Part shown: positions 1 through 10,303 of the stretch, in pieces
How positions within the stretch are numbered: the first letter of the stretch is position 1
Layout of the letters: each line of letters starts with the position of its first letter
Assembly (NCBI GenBank): GCA_025450405.1
Contig: JANWHL010000066.1
Coordinates: 1 to 34,182 of the forward strand
DNA length: 34,182 nucleotides
Direction of reading: 5' to 3'
Source: Ktedonobacterales bacterium
GTDB taxonomy: Bacteria > Chloroflexota > Ktedonobacteria > Ktedonobacterales > JADMIN01
Made by a program: the position numbers and the translations under genes
The notes under the pieces: model-generated
Databases searched by the model: none
What the model was told of the DNA's origin: nothing
The model's input: only the letters and a program-made list of their open reading frames with translations

Positions 1-225
1 AAGGCCGGGCGGCGAGCCGCACCGGGCGGCGCCCGTGGGGCCGCTCAGGGGTCCCCGCGCGGGGAGCTCCGATGCTCAGATCCATAGGCGTCTCGCCCTC
101 TCCGTCTTCTCGGCATGCTCCACGGCCCCGGTGGGCCGCCATCCCGTCTCGCCTCCCCGCGCCGATCCCAGTCACGGGTCGCCCTCCTGCTCGCCGCCCG
201 CCGTTGGCCGCCTTGCGTCGCGGGC

Positions 226-271
226 CTGACTCCCCTCCCCGTCGCAACGGGGAGGGGCCGGGGGGAAGGGA
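226..271. repeat. Dispersed C/T-G/A palindrome, copy A
   Basis: The core at 232-257 is a perfect inverted repeat: 11-nt arm CCCCTCCCCGT, loop CGCA, then the complementary arm. It is followed by GGGGGGAAGGGACCC, which recurs after the copy at 15528-15570. Related palindromes lie at 3395, 10373, 15600 and 30461. The position is intergenic and the origin unknown; it resembles REP-like or MITE-like extragenic elements. Confidence 0.8.
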
Positions 272-430
272 CCCCAGCGGCCGGGGGAGAGGACGTCTCT
301 CCACCTGGTTCCGGGCTTCTTAGGGGGATACACGAGCCGCCGCGGATTGGATGATCCGATCTCGCGGACCTGGATGGTTGGCACGCACGCGTGGCGGCGC
401 GTGCGAATGCGCCCACCGGAGCGCCGGGGG

Positions 431-436
431 TATAAT
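431..436 (+). promoter_or_regulatory. Probable -10 box of the ppdK promoter
   Basis: TATAAT matches the sigma-70 -10 consensus exactly and stands out in very G+C-rich DNA. The hexamer 17 bp upstream (TGCGCC at 408-413) is a poor -35. A start near 443 would give a leader of about 155 nt before ppdK. Confidence 0.5.
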
Positions 437-471
437 GGCCCGCGGTGCGCCGCAATCCGACATGATCCGCG

Positions 472-486
472 GCCATGGTCCATGGC
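472..486. promoter_or_regulatory. 15-bp palindrome in the ppdK leader
   Basis: GCCATGGTCCATGGC is a perfect inverted repeat with 7-nt arms and one central base. It lies about 30-45 nt downstream of the start predicted from the TATAAT box at 431-436 and 110 nt before the ppdK start codon. It could be a repressor operator or a small RNA hairpin; no regulator is identifiable. Confidence 0.35.
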
Positions 487-596
487 GCGGGCACACGTGC
501 GGGCGACCTCACCCACTACGGACGCGCGGCACGAGCGCTGGAGCGGTCTCCACTCACCATCGGTAGGCGACATCATCGAGCGAGGAGGATAGCGCG

Positions 597-3374
<2,778 letters not shown>

Positions 3375-3394
3375 GGGGGCCTCACCCCCTAATC

Positions 3395-3419
3395 CCCCCT
3401 CTCCCTGCGGGAGAGGGGG
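3395..3419. terminator. Hairpin between convergent genes (palindrome copy B)
   Basis: An 11-nt arm CCCCCTCTCCC, loop TGC and a perfect complementary arm lie 20 nt after the ppdK stop and 22 nt from the stop of the leftward gene. The position suits a bidirectional transcription stop, but no T-run follows. It belongs to the same dispersed family as copies A and C-F, preceded here by CTCACCCCCTAAT. Confidence 0.6.
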
Positions 3420-3441
3420 ATTCCGCGCGAGCGGCGGCTTC

Positions 3442-4491
3442 CTAGCGCCCGAACAGCCCCCCCAGGCCACCGGTGCGCCGGCGATACAGCTCGTCGCGGA
3501 ACCGCGCGCAATCGCTGTTCAGCTTCTTGGCCAGCATTGGCATCTCGCTGATGGCATTGGTGAGCGCCAGCGCGTTCACGTTGCCGCCGAGCGTCATCGT
3601 CGGCATCGGGTTGGTGGCGCCCGGTTGGCCCGATTGGCCCAGTTGCGGGCCGTCGGTCCGCTTCTTTTCCTTCGAGATCGTGGTCTGGAGGTGAGTCAGC
3701 GCCTGCGAGACCCAGGTGATGGCCTCGCGCATGTGCTTCGCGAGCTTTTTTCGCTGGTCCTCCGAGAGCGGCTGCGGCTCGATGCCCGCCGGCGCCCCGT
3801 AGACGGATGGGCTCGTGGAGGGAACCATCAGCGGCAGGTTGGGGTCGCGCTGCTGCAGCGCCTGGAAGTAGTTCACATAGCCGGTCTCCAGGAAGCGCGC
3901 CACGCCCTCGAGCTGGAGGAGGCTCGCCTGCAGGGTGAAAGGGTCGGGCGCGTCGAGGTTGAGCCGCTCGTTCTCTTGTTCGCAGACCCAGATCGCGTTG
4001 CTCAGCTCGCTCTCCAGACTGTCCGCCAGCTCGCGCAGTTGTGGCACATTGCGCTTGCGCACGTTCTCGAAGAGGATGCGCGCGGCCGACTCCAGGATCT
4101 GGCCGGGAGCATCAGGACCAGCGAGGTCGGCGGCTTCCTTCAACCCGCGGCCCACGAACGCGGCCACGGCGTTCCCGAGGAAGCCCATCAGCTTCGCCTG
4201 ATCGTTCCCCATTTGCTGAAGTTTACCGGTCATGCCCCCGCGGTGCGACCCGCCACCGTTGTCCGACCCATTGTCGTGTCCCATGTTGGTCACCCTCCGC
4301 GGTTCTTGAGTAGGTGGATAGGGCGGGAGCGGATTGGTCGAGGGCGCCTGCTGAGGCTGGTCCAGACCGGCGGTGTGGACGTGGTGCTCCTCGTGGTATT
4401 CGACCGAGTAGTCCTCGTCGACTTTGCCGGAGTGGTTGTGCCCGCGCTCCCCATCGCGCTTCCCGCGCAGGCGATCCCATGGATTCGACAT
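3442..4491 (-). CDS. Hypothetical protein, helical, Gly-rich tail
   Basis: I recognise no family for this 349-residue protein. The first ~70 residues are charged and His/Pro-rich (EYHEEHHVH, PPYPPTQEP) and probably disordered. A stretch with AFVGRGLKEAADLAG and a long mixed helical part follow (roughly 75-260), then a helical C-terminus ending in GGLGGLFGR. There is no signal peptide or clear membrane segment. The start at 4491 has AGGAGGTG about 5 nt upstream. A second in-frame ATG at 4284 also has a good site (GGAGGGTG), which would give a 280-residue form lacking the disordered part. It is the last gene of a leftward run, 204 bp after a GNAT gene, and may have its own promoter. It converges on ppdK. 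Coding is supported by length, G+C at third positions and the ribosome binding site. Confidence 0.8.
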   Translation of the reverse strand: MSNPWDRLRGKRDGERGHNHSGKVDEDYSVEYHEEHHVHTAGLDQPQQAPSTNPLPPYPPTQEPRRVTNMGHDNGSDNGGGSHRGGMTGKLQQMGNDQAKLMGFLGNAVAAFVGRGLKEAADLAGPDAPGQILESAARILFENVRKRNVPQLRELADSLESELSNAIWVCEQENERLNLDAPDPFTLQASLLQLEGVARFLETGYVNYFQALQQRDPNLPLMVPSTSPSVYGAPAGIEPQPLSEDQRKKLAKHMREAITWVSQALTHLQTTISKEKKRTDGPQLGQSGQPGATNPMPTMTLGGNVNALALTNAISEMPMLAKKLNSDCARFRDELYRRRTGGLGGLFGR

Positions 4492-4624
4492 GCCGCACCT
4501 CCTCGCCACCGGCGTACCGGTGGCGTGCCCTCGGCGTCACACGTGCCCGTGCTCATCCCTGGCCGGGCACCTTCCCAGACCGGAGCTCCGCCCGGCCCGA
4601 GATTGCTGGCTGAGCTTGTTCCCA

Positions 4625-4630
4625 ATGATA
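4625..4630 (-). promoter_or_regulatory. Possible -10 box for the 3442-4491 gene
   Basis: On the minus strand this reads TATCAT, in the only A/T-rich patch of the 204-bp gap upstream of the leftward gene starting at 4491. No good -35 hexamer is visible at the expected spacing. Confidence 0.3.
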
Positions 4631-4695
4631 CCACACCCGCGCTAGCGTCTCTACTCCACACGCACGCTTCATACAGCGAGGCGCTGTGCGCCGTT

Positions 4696-5151
4696 CTACT
4701 CTGGCTGTAGCGGCCGCCGATACACGTCGGGGATGTGGCGCTCCATCCAGCGCTCCGGACTCGCCAGCGGCACGAAGCCCACCTTGCGGTAGAGCCCGGC
4801 CGCGTCGCGCGTCGCCAGCATCCAGCGGCGCAGACCCTGGAGGTCCGGATGCGCCACCATGCACTCCATCAGCCAGGTGGCCAGCCCATGCCCGCGCTCC
4901 TCCTCGAGCACGAAGACGTCGGCGACATAGGCGAAGGTGGCGCCATCGGTGACGGCGCGCGCGAACCCCACCTGGCGTTCGCCGTGGTAGAGCCCGAACG
5001 GCAGCGCGCCGGCGATCGAGCGGCGCACGACCTCCGGCCGGATGCCATGTGCCCAGTAGCTCGCCGTCAGGAACCCGTGGATAAGGTCCAGGTCCAGCCG
5101 CTCCGGGTCCGTGCTGACGACATACTCGCCGCGCCGCCACTCGCTCGCCAT
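4696..5151 (-). CDS. GNAT family N-acetyltransferase
   Basis: Predicted cytoplasmic acetyltransferase moving acetyl from acetyl-CoA to an unknown amine. The 151-residue length fits one GNAT fold. VADVFVLEEERGHGLATWLM carries the acetyl-CoA pyrophosphate-binding loop (R-G-H-G-L-A), and AAGLYRKVGFVPL is the typical C-terminal motif. The N-terminal SYWAHGI and LPFGLY segments are of a kind common in small uncharacterised GNATs. The start at 5151 is chosen because GGGAGG lies 4 nt upstream; the open frame continues upstream without another good site. It begins 14 bp after the beta-helix gene stops, so it is probably the third gene of the copper-lipoprotein operon. The substrate cannot be inferred. 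Confidence 0.9.
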   Translation of the reverse strand: MASEWRRGEYVVSTDPERLDLDLIHGFLTASYWAHGIRPEVVRRSIAGALPFGLYHGERQVGFARAVTDGATFAYVADVFVLEEERGHGLATWLMECMVAHPDLQGLRRWMLATRDAAGLYRKVGFVPLASPERWMERHIPDVYRRPLQPE

Positions 5152-5165
5152 CTCGCCTCCCAGCG

Positions 5166-6989
5166 CTACAGCGTGAAGTTGGCGATCACCATCAGGATGG
5201 CGGTGATCACCAGGCAGAGCACTGGCGCGCCCACCACCAGGCCCAGCCGGAAGCGCTGACTCAGCTTCGAGCCGCCCGCGAAATAATACACGATCGGGCC
5301 GAGGATCGGCACCCCCACGACCAGGGCACCCCAACCGAGGCGCCGGCCCGACGCCAGGTCATCGCGATGCGCCAGCTCCACGAACGCCACGGCCAGCCAC
5401 GCGGCATAGAGCGCGAAGAGCAGCAGGTTCCCGTAGAGCGAGAGCAGGATCTGGACAACTGAATAACCCGTGAAGCCGAGCGGCGCGAGCATGGCGGCAC
5501 CTCCTGGGGCGACGGCCGTGGGCAGCGCGCCCTGGCCGAAGAGTCCGGATGGGAACGCGGCGGTGAAGATCGGCCCCGTCGGGCCGTCCACGCCGGGCAT
5601 GGTGGGTTGCGGCGCCGGCGCCGGCACCGTCCGATAGTCGCGGATGCGCGCGTTGGGACCCGAGGCGTTGACAAAGCGCGCCAGCAGCTTCTCGGTGATG
5701 CCGAAATCCCCGCCGCCGTTCAGCGGCAGCGGCGTCCCGCAGGCGTGCGTCACCTCCAGCAGCGGCGGCAGCGTGCTCGTCGCCTGGTTGTCGGAGAAGC
5801 AGTTATTGGCGCCGATCGGCGCGGCCAGCGCCAGGTCGGCGCTTCCGGACGCGCGGATCACGTTGTGCGTCACCACATTGCCGGACGCGAGCCAGAAATT
5901 CGCGTCCACATTGCCGATGATGGCGATACCATAGAGCGAATTGCGCTCCACGCGGTTGTCGGCGATGTAGTTGAAGTCGCCACCCGGCACGGTGATCCCG
6001 ATGCCCAGCGGCGGCCGCTCCAGCGCGAAGGCCGGCGCGTCGAGGTTGCCGTTGTCGTGGACGTAGTTGTGGATGATGGCCGTCCCGCGCTCGGGAGGCA
6101 TGCGCTCGGAATCGAGGGTGTTGGGGACGATGCCGGCCGCGTTGCGGTCCCACTCCGAGTTCTCGATCACCAGATTCCCGCCGGCGTTGGTCCCGGAGTA
6201 GCCGAGTCCGTTCCACTCGCTGGTGACGTTTGTGATGAGCGCGTCGCAGGGGAAGCACTGGCCGATGTAGAACCCCGAGTCCGGGCTGCCGGAGGCGTAG
6301 GAGTGGTCGAACTGGCCATGGGTTGAGCCGAAGGCGTAGATGCCGTAGTCGCCGTTGTCATACGCGGTCAGATAGCTGCCGCGGTAGCCGGTCTGGTCGG
6401 TCCAGAAGAAGCCGTTGCCCAGGTAGTGGTGCGCGGTCATGTTCTCGATGACCACGTCGTCGGCCAGCACGGTGAAGCCGTTGCGCAGCTGTGATTGGCC
6501 GTCGAGGATGGTGGCGTTGCGGTCCGCGCCGCGAATGGTGATGTCGGCGGTGCAGACCAGCACCGCTTCGTGGTAGGTCCCCGACGCGACCAGCACGAGG
6601 TCGCCCGCGTGGGCGGAGTCGACGGCGGCCTGGATGGTCGAGATGTCGCCCGGCACGTGGATGGTCCGGCCCGAGCCAGCGGGCGGGGAGCCAGTGCTCC
6701 GGGGCGTCGTTGAATCCGGGCAGACGGACGCGGCGGGCGCGTAGTCGCCGGGTGCGGAATCGCCGGGAGCGCGGCCAGCGGTCCGCGGCGCGCGCGCGCT
6801 CTGCGCTGTGGCGGCGCGCACGCTGCCGCCATCCACCGCGCCCACGGCGACGGCGAGCATGACGGCCAATGTGACGGCGAGGCCGACGGCCGGCGCGAGC
6901 ATGGCCCAGGTCGCCGCGCGCGGAACCCAGGCCCGGCGCGGACCCCAGCCCGAGCGCGACGCGCCGGCGGATGCGAACATGGGACGCAT
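5166..6989 (-). CDS. Secreted/membrane right-handed beta-helix protein with PLDc_N-like C-terminus
   Basis: A 607-residue envelope protein. An Arg-rich N-terminus and a hydrophobic stretch (TWAMLAPAVGLAVTLAVMLA) look like a signal peptide or anchor, followed by a Pro/Ala/Ser-rich linker. IHVPGDISTIQAAVDSAHAG and the following residues begin a NosD-like parallel beta-helix with recurring N-G-F, YDNGDYGIY and EWNGLGYSG turns up to about residue 430. After a linker come three membrane segments; the first two with HRDDL between them (WLAVAFVELAHRDDL, then GWGALVVGVPILGPIVYYF) resemble the PLDc_N domain. The start at 6989 has AGGAGG 7 nt upstream. Beta-helix proteins of this type bind or process polysaccharides or help metal-site maturation in nitrous oxide reductase; no nos gene is here, so the role is open. 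It lies 11 bp after the copper lipoprotein gene. Confidence 0.88.
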   Translation of the reverse strand: MRPMFASAGASRSGWGPRRAWVPRAATWAMLAPAVGLAVTLAVMLAVAVGAVDGGSVRAATAQSARAPRTAGRAPGDSAPGDYAPAASVCPDSTTPRSTGSPPAGSGRTIHVPGDISTIQAAVDSAHAGDLVLVASGTYHEAVLVCTADITIRGADRNATILDGQSQLRNGFTVLADDVVIENMTAHHYLGNGFFWTDQTGYRGSYLTAYDNGDYGIYAFGSTHGQFDHSYASGSPDSGFYIGQCFPCDALITNVTSEWNGLGYSGTNAGGNLVIENSEWDRNAAGIVPNTLDSERMPPERGTAIIHNYVHDNGNLDAPAFALERPPLGIGITVPGGDFNYIADNRVERNSLYGIAIIGNVDANFWLASGNVVTHNVIRASGSADLALAAPIGANNCFSDNQATSTLPPLLEVTHACGTPLPLNGGGDFGITEKLLARFVNASGPNARIRDYRTVPAPAPQPTMPGVDGPTGPIFTAAFPSGLFGQGALPTAVAPGGAAMLAPLGFTGYSVVQILLSLYGNLLLFALYAAWLAVAFVELAHRDDLASGRRLGWGALVVGVPILGPIVYYFAGGSKLSQRFRLGLVVGAPVLCLVITAILMVIANFTL

Positions 6990-7000
6990 GGCAACGCCTC

Positions 7001-7393
7001 CTACTGGACGGTCACCATCAGGACCATGCCCGGATGGATCGTGCAAATGACCTCATAGGTGCCGGCGGTGGCGAAGACGACATCGCGCGCCGGGTCGCCG
7101 GGATTGAACGCGAGCCCGGCCTGCGTGTCGAGTCCGGGCGGGACGCCGGGACCGGGGACGCACTTCAGGTTATGGCCCACACACAGGATGTGGACACCCC
7201 CGCCATTGCCGGGGTCCACGAAGTGTACCGCCTGCCCGGCATGGATGGTGATGCTGTGTTGCTGGAAGTCCGCGACCCCCATCTGTACTTGATTGGGCGC
7301 GCCACCGCAACCCGCCAGCGCCCCCAGCGCGGTCAGCGCGGCCACGACGGCCGCGGCGGCGATCCGCCCGGCGGGCCGCTTGCCCCAATTCAT
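7001..7393 (-). CDS. Plastocyanin/azurin-like type I copper lipoprotein
   Basis: A 130-residue exported copper protein. It has a lipoprotein signal peptide with lipobox LAGC (lipid-attached Cys29), so it should be tethered to the outer face of the membrane. The cupredoxin fold ends in CTIHPGM: Cys117, His120 and Met123, with His68 (VHIL), make a complete type I copper site. Cys71 and Cys78 could form a disulfide. Such proteins carry single electrons between membrane complexes. The ATG at 7393 has GGGAG about 9 nt upstream; a GTG two codons earlier is too close to that site. It is the first gene of a probable operon with the beta-helix gene 11 bp downstream. The redox partner is unknown. Confidence 0.92.
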   Translation of the reverse strand: MNWGKRPAGRIAAAAVVAALTALGALAGCGGAPNQVQMGVADFQQHSITIHAGQAVHFVDPGNGGGVHILCVGHNLKCVPGPGVPPGLDTQAGLAFNPGDPARDVVFATAGTYEVICTIHPGMVLMVTVQ

Positions 7394-7690
7394 GCCCACC
7401 CACTCCCATCCATGTCAACGCCCACGGACCCATTGCCGCGCCATTCCATCACCCGTCGCATGGACGTCATGGTGACGGATCCGCCCCGAACAGCTCACCG
7501 TGGCGTGCCAGTGCATGCGCGCCAGTGCCCGCGTGCATCAGGGCGCCTCCTCGCCTTACCGCCCCGCCCGCCATCGGCTGGGATGCCCGCCCGAGCACCG
7601 CCGCGCACTCGGCACCCGTCGCCAGACCGGCTCATCGTGGTGTCTCGTGTGGCGCACCATTGTCTGGCCCCTGGGCATGCCCGCCATGGA

Positions 7691-7707
7691 GGCGTTCGGT
7701 GAACGCC
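7691..7707. repeat. GCGTTC-type palindrome, copy 1
   Basis: GGCGTTCGGTGAACGCC has perfect 7-nt arms and a 3-nt centre. A near-identical palindrome lies at 12651-12666. Both are in divergent intergenic regions, which would suit a shared operator, but no regulator is known. Confidence 0.4.
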
Positions 7708-7722
7708 CTCCGGTGTGCCCGT

Positions 7723-7728
7723 AGTATA
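7723..7728 (-). promoter_or_regulatory. Possible -10 box of the copper lipoprotein operon
   Basis: Reads TATACT on the minus strand. The hexamer 17 bp upstream (TGTACG) is weak. A start here would leave a leader of over 300 nt before the lipoprotein ATG at 7393. Confidence 0.35.
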
Positions 7729-7818
7729 GCGGAACGGAGCCCGGTCGTACAGAGGGCGGAGGGTCCGCGCTCACTCCCGCCGGGTGCGCGTCTCCCAGCG
7801 GGATCGGGTAGGGCGCGC

Positions 7819-7847
7819 TTGCGGGCGCGCGGACAGCACAGTATAAT
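7819..7847 (+). promoter_or_regulatory. Promoter of the histidine kinase gene
   Basis: TTGCGG (7819-7824), a 17-bp spacer and a perfect TATAAT (7842-7847). The spacing is ideal, and the predicted start near 7854 would give a leader of about 175 nt to the kinase ATG at 8030. Confidence 0.6.
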
Positions 7848-7978
7848 GACCCCACGACATCATGGACGCGGCGCGAGATACTGGCCTCGCCATGTCCTCG
7901 CCATGGTCTCCCGGCCATGCGCTTGTGCGTTCACCCTCGTGTGAGCGAGGCGGGGGGCGCGGGTAGCCGGAGGCGAAC

Positions 7979-8000
7979 GGGCGGAGGACGGGCGGAGGAC
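7979..8000. repeat. Two tandem 11-bp repeats before the kinase gene
   Basis: GGGCGGAGGAC occurs at 7979-7989 and 7990-8000, followed by a degenerate GGGCGGGGGCC. The purine-rich copies sit immediately upstream of the AGGAGGGG ribosome binding site used by the kinase at 8030 and may be spare Shine-Dalgarno-like sequence. Confidence 0.6.
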
Positions 8001-8029
8001 GGGCGGGGGCCCCAGGAGGGGACGAGGGG

Positions 8030-9325
8030 ATGACGACTGGCATGCGCGACAGCGCGCCCATCACCCGGCGCGAGTACGAACGACTGACCCGCCAGAATCG
8101 CGCGCTCAGCGAGCAGGTGCGCGCGCTCCTGGTGCTCCAGGGCATCGCCAACACCCTCAGCGCCGAGCTCGACTTGCCCATCCTGCTCCGCCAGGTGGCC
8201 CTGGCGGCCGTCCGCCTGGTGGCGGGCAAGGCCAGCGCGCTCTATCTCTCGGACCCGCGCGGCGACGCGCTCTACGTCGAGGCGGTGGAGATGGCCCCGG
8301 CCTCCGGCGAGCTGGACGGCTCCGCGAGCCTGGGCGGCATCTCCATCCCCCAGACACCTCGGCGCGAACACCCACCGATCCCCATGGGCAAGGGACTCGC
8401 CGGCCAGGTGGCGCTCAGCGCGGAGCCGCTGTTGCTAAACGACCCGACCGATCCGCGCTTCCCACCCGACGTGCTCGGTGTGGATGCCGAGGTCCTGGGG
8501 GTCCAGCCGACGGCGCTGATGTGTGTCGCGCTGATCTTCAAGGGGCGCGTCTCCGGCGTGCTGGAGGTCGCCCAGACGGGCGGGGGCGAAGGCTTCGACG
8601 CGCGCGACCTCGACCTGCTCCAGACGCTGGCGGCCCAGGCGGCCACCGCCGTGGCCAACGCCCGGCTCTACCACAACCTGCGCAGCGAGCGCGACCGCAT
8701 CATCGTCGCCCAGGAAGACGTCCGCAAGCAGCTTGCCCGCGACCTGCACGACGGCCCAGCCCAGGCGCTGGCCACCATCGCCATGCGGCTGGAGTTCGCT
8801 CAGCGGCTGACAGAGAACGAACCGGCCAAGCTTCCCTCCGAGTTGCGCGCCATCCACGAGCAGGCGCTGCGCACTACCCGCGACATCCGCAATCTGCTCT
8901 TCGACCTGCGGCCGCTCGTGCTCGAGACCGAGGGGCTCGTGGCGGCGCTCCAGCGGTTCCTGGAGCGCTTCAACACCGGCGACGGCCCGCGGATGCACTT
9001 CGAGGCGAATTACGAGTCACGGGTCTCGCGCAACGCCGAAGCGATCACATTCGCGATCGTGCAGGAGGCCATCAACAACGTGCTCAAGCACGCCCAGGCC
9101 CAGAACTGCTGGATCGAGCTGCGCGAGCGTCCCCAGGCGCTGGTGGTCGTCGTGCGCGACGACGGCCGCGGCTTCGATGTCAACCGGCTGCGCGAGGAAT
9201 ATCAGCGCCGCGGCAGCTGGGGCCTGCTCAACATGCACGAACGCGCCGCGCTGATCGACGCGACGCTGGGCATCCGCTCGCAACCCGGTCAGGGGACCGT
9301 TGTAATGCTCTCCGTGCCGCGCTGA
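8030..9325 (+). CDS. GAF-domain sensor histidine kinase, NarL/HisKA_3 type
   Basis: A soluble 431-residue two-component sensor. A short helical N-terminus (LTRQNRALSEQVRALLVLQGI) leads into a GAF domain at about 35-205 that would bind a small ligand or sense redox. The HisKA_3 dimerisation helix RKQLARDLHDGPAQAL carries phospho-acceptor His240. The HATPase domain shows the N box EAINNVLKHA, the G1 box RDDGRGFD and the G2-type GLLNMHERA. No membrane segment is present, so the signal is cytoplasmic. AGGAGGGG precedes the ATG by about 8 nt. Kinases of this class normally pair with a NarL/FixJ response regulator, but none is adjacent, so this is an orphan sensor. The neighbouring copper operon and membrane protein gene are candidate targets only by position. 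Confidence 0.95.
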   Translation: MTTGMRDSAPITRREYERLTRQNRALSEQVRALLVLQGIANTLSAELDLPILLRQVALAAVRLVAGKASALYLSDPRGDALYVEAVEMAPASGELDGSASLGGISIPQTPRREHPPIPMGKGLAGQVALSAEPLLLNDPTDPRFPPDVLGVDAEVLGVQPTALMCVALIFKGRVSGVLEVAQTGGGEGFDARDLDLLQTLAAQAATAVANARLYHNLRSERDRIIVAQEDVRKQLARDLHDGPAQALATIAMRLEFAQRLTENEPAKLPSELRAIHEQALRTTRDIRNLLFDLRPLVLETEGLVAALQRFLERFNTGDGPRMHFEANYESRVSRNAEAITFAIVQEAINNVLKHAQAQNCWIELRERPQALVVVVRDDGRGFDVNRLREEYQRRGSWGLLNMHERAALIDATLGIRSQPGQGTVVMLSVPR

Positions 9326-9436
9326 CCTCCGTCACCACACCTCCGCGCCGTCGGCCCGTCGCCAACCGGTTCGTCCGCTGCTGGCGGCCCGCCTATTCTG
9401 CCTGGGCTCACGCCGTTCGATGAGGAGAACCACCCG

Positions 9437-10294
9437 ATGGGCCAACCCATTCCGCGCCGCCAGTACGCGATGGACTTCGATGCCAGCGCCCTGCCCACCG
9501 AGCCGATGTCGCGGGCGATCACGCTCGCGCGCAAGGTCCCGGAGGTCACCGTCTTCTTCTGGATCGCGAAGCTGCTGACCACCGCGCTCGGCGAGTCCAC
9601 CTCCGATTACCTTGTCTTCCATATCAACCCCTACGTCGCCGTCACACTCGGCGGCATCGGTCTGGTAGTTGCGCTGGGCCTCCAGCTGCTCACGCGCCGC
9701 TACATCGCCTGGGTCTACTGGCTGGCCGTCGTCATGGTCGCCGTCTTCGGCACGATGGCCGCCGACGTGCTCCACATCGTCCTCGGCGTCTCGTATCTGG
9801 ATTCCACCGTCTTCTTCGCGGCCTGCGTGGCGGTCATCTTCGCGGCATGGTACGCCACCGAGCGCACCCTCTCCATCCACAGCATCACCACGCTCCGCCG
9901 CGAACTGTTCTACTGGGCCACCGTCATGGCGACCTTCGCCCTGGGCACCGCCGCCGGCGACCTGGCCGCGTCCGGTGCCCTGACCGGCTCCGGCAAGCCC
10001 CTGGGGTATCTCGACGCCGGCCTGCTCTTCATCGCCCTGTTCGCCCTGCCGGCGCTGGCCTACTGGCTGCTCAAGCTGAACCCCATCGTCGCCTTCTGGT
10101 TCGCCTACATCATCACTCGGCCGCTGGGGGCGTCCTTCGCCGATTGGTTTGGCAAGCCGGTGGGCGCGACCGGCCTCGGCTATGGCGACGGTCCCGTCAG
10201 CCTCGTCCTGACCCTCCTGATCGTCGCCGTCGTCGCCTACCTGACCATCACGCGCGTGGATGTCCAGCGCGACCCCGTCCACGCGCGGCGCTGA
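9437..10294 (+). CDS. Multi-spanning membrane protein, COG4705-like, threefold internal motif
   Basis: A 285-residue integral membrane protein with about seven hydrophobic helices. A related motif occurs three times: FFWIAKLLTTALGESTSDYL (from about residue 37), FYWATVMATFALGTAAGDLA (from about 157) and FWFAYIITRPLGASFADWF (from about 221). The shared pattern is an aromatic-Trp pair, then L-G-small residue and a conserved Asp. This looks like the uncharacterised membrane-anchored COG4705 family; the repeated Gly and Asp suggest a pore or ion site built from duplicated units, which is inference. GAGGAGA lies about 10 nt before the ATG. It starts 111 bp after the histidine kinase gene and may be co-transcribed with it. 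A tandem repeat array follows its stop. Confidence 0.85.
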   Translation: MGQPIPRRQYAMDFDASALPTEPMSRAITLARKVPEVTVFFWIAKLLTTALGESTSDYLVFHINPYVAVTLGGIGLVVALGLQLLTRRYIAWVYWLAVVMVAVFGTMAADVLHIVLGVSYLDSTVFFAACVAVIFAAWYATERTLSIHSITTLRRELFYWATVMATFALGTAAGDLAASGALTGSGKPLGYLDAGLLFIALFALPALAYWLLKLNPIVAFWFAYIITRPLGASFADWFGKPVGATGLGYGDGPVSLVLTLLIVAVVAYLTITRVDVQRDPVHARR

Positions 10295-10303
10295 ATGGAT
10301 AGC

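Larger units (their letters stand above)
1..596. other. Non-coding stretch upstream of ppdK
   Basis: No convincing gene is visible in this 596-base stretch. The open frames on both strands are Arg/Pro/Ser-rich with no family motif and no ribosome binding site. It holds a perfect 12-bp palindrome CCCCGCGCGGGG (53-64), a member of the dispersed C/T-G/A palindrome family (232-257), a TATAAT box (431-436) and a 15-bp palindrome (472-486), the last two in the presumed ppdK leader. What lies to the left is outside the window. Confidence 0.7.
7394..8029. other. Divergent intergenic region, no gene seen
   Basis: These 636 bp separate the leftward copper operon from the rightward histidine kinase. 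The open frames here look like shadows: no family motif and no ribosome binding site. Visible signals are a minus-strand TATACT (7723-7728), a plus-strand TTGCGG-17 bp-TATAAT promoter (7819-7847), a 17-bp palindrome (7691-7707) and tandem 11-bp repeats just before the kinase ribosome binding site. Confidence 0.7.

Noticed and set aside
45-512. Leftward frame of 155 codons in the left-hand stretch
   Set aside because: It translates the palindrome repeat into PLPVATGRG-type sequence, an artefact seen when such repeats are read as protein.
5166-6989. Calling the beta-helix protein NosD and inferring nitrous oxide reduction
   Set aside because: The fold is shared by many carbohydrate-active proteins, and no nosZ, nosF or nosY gene lies in the window.
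7413-7418. A perfect TTGACA on the minus strand as promoter of the copper operon
   Set aside because: It lies only 20 nt before the start codon and no -10 box follows.
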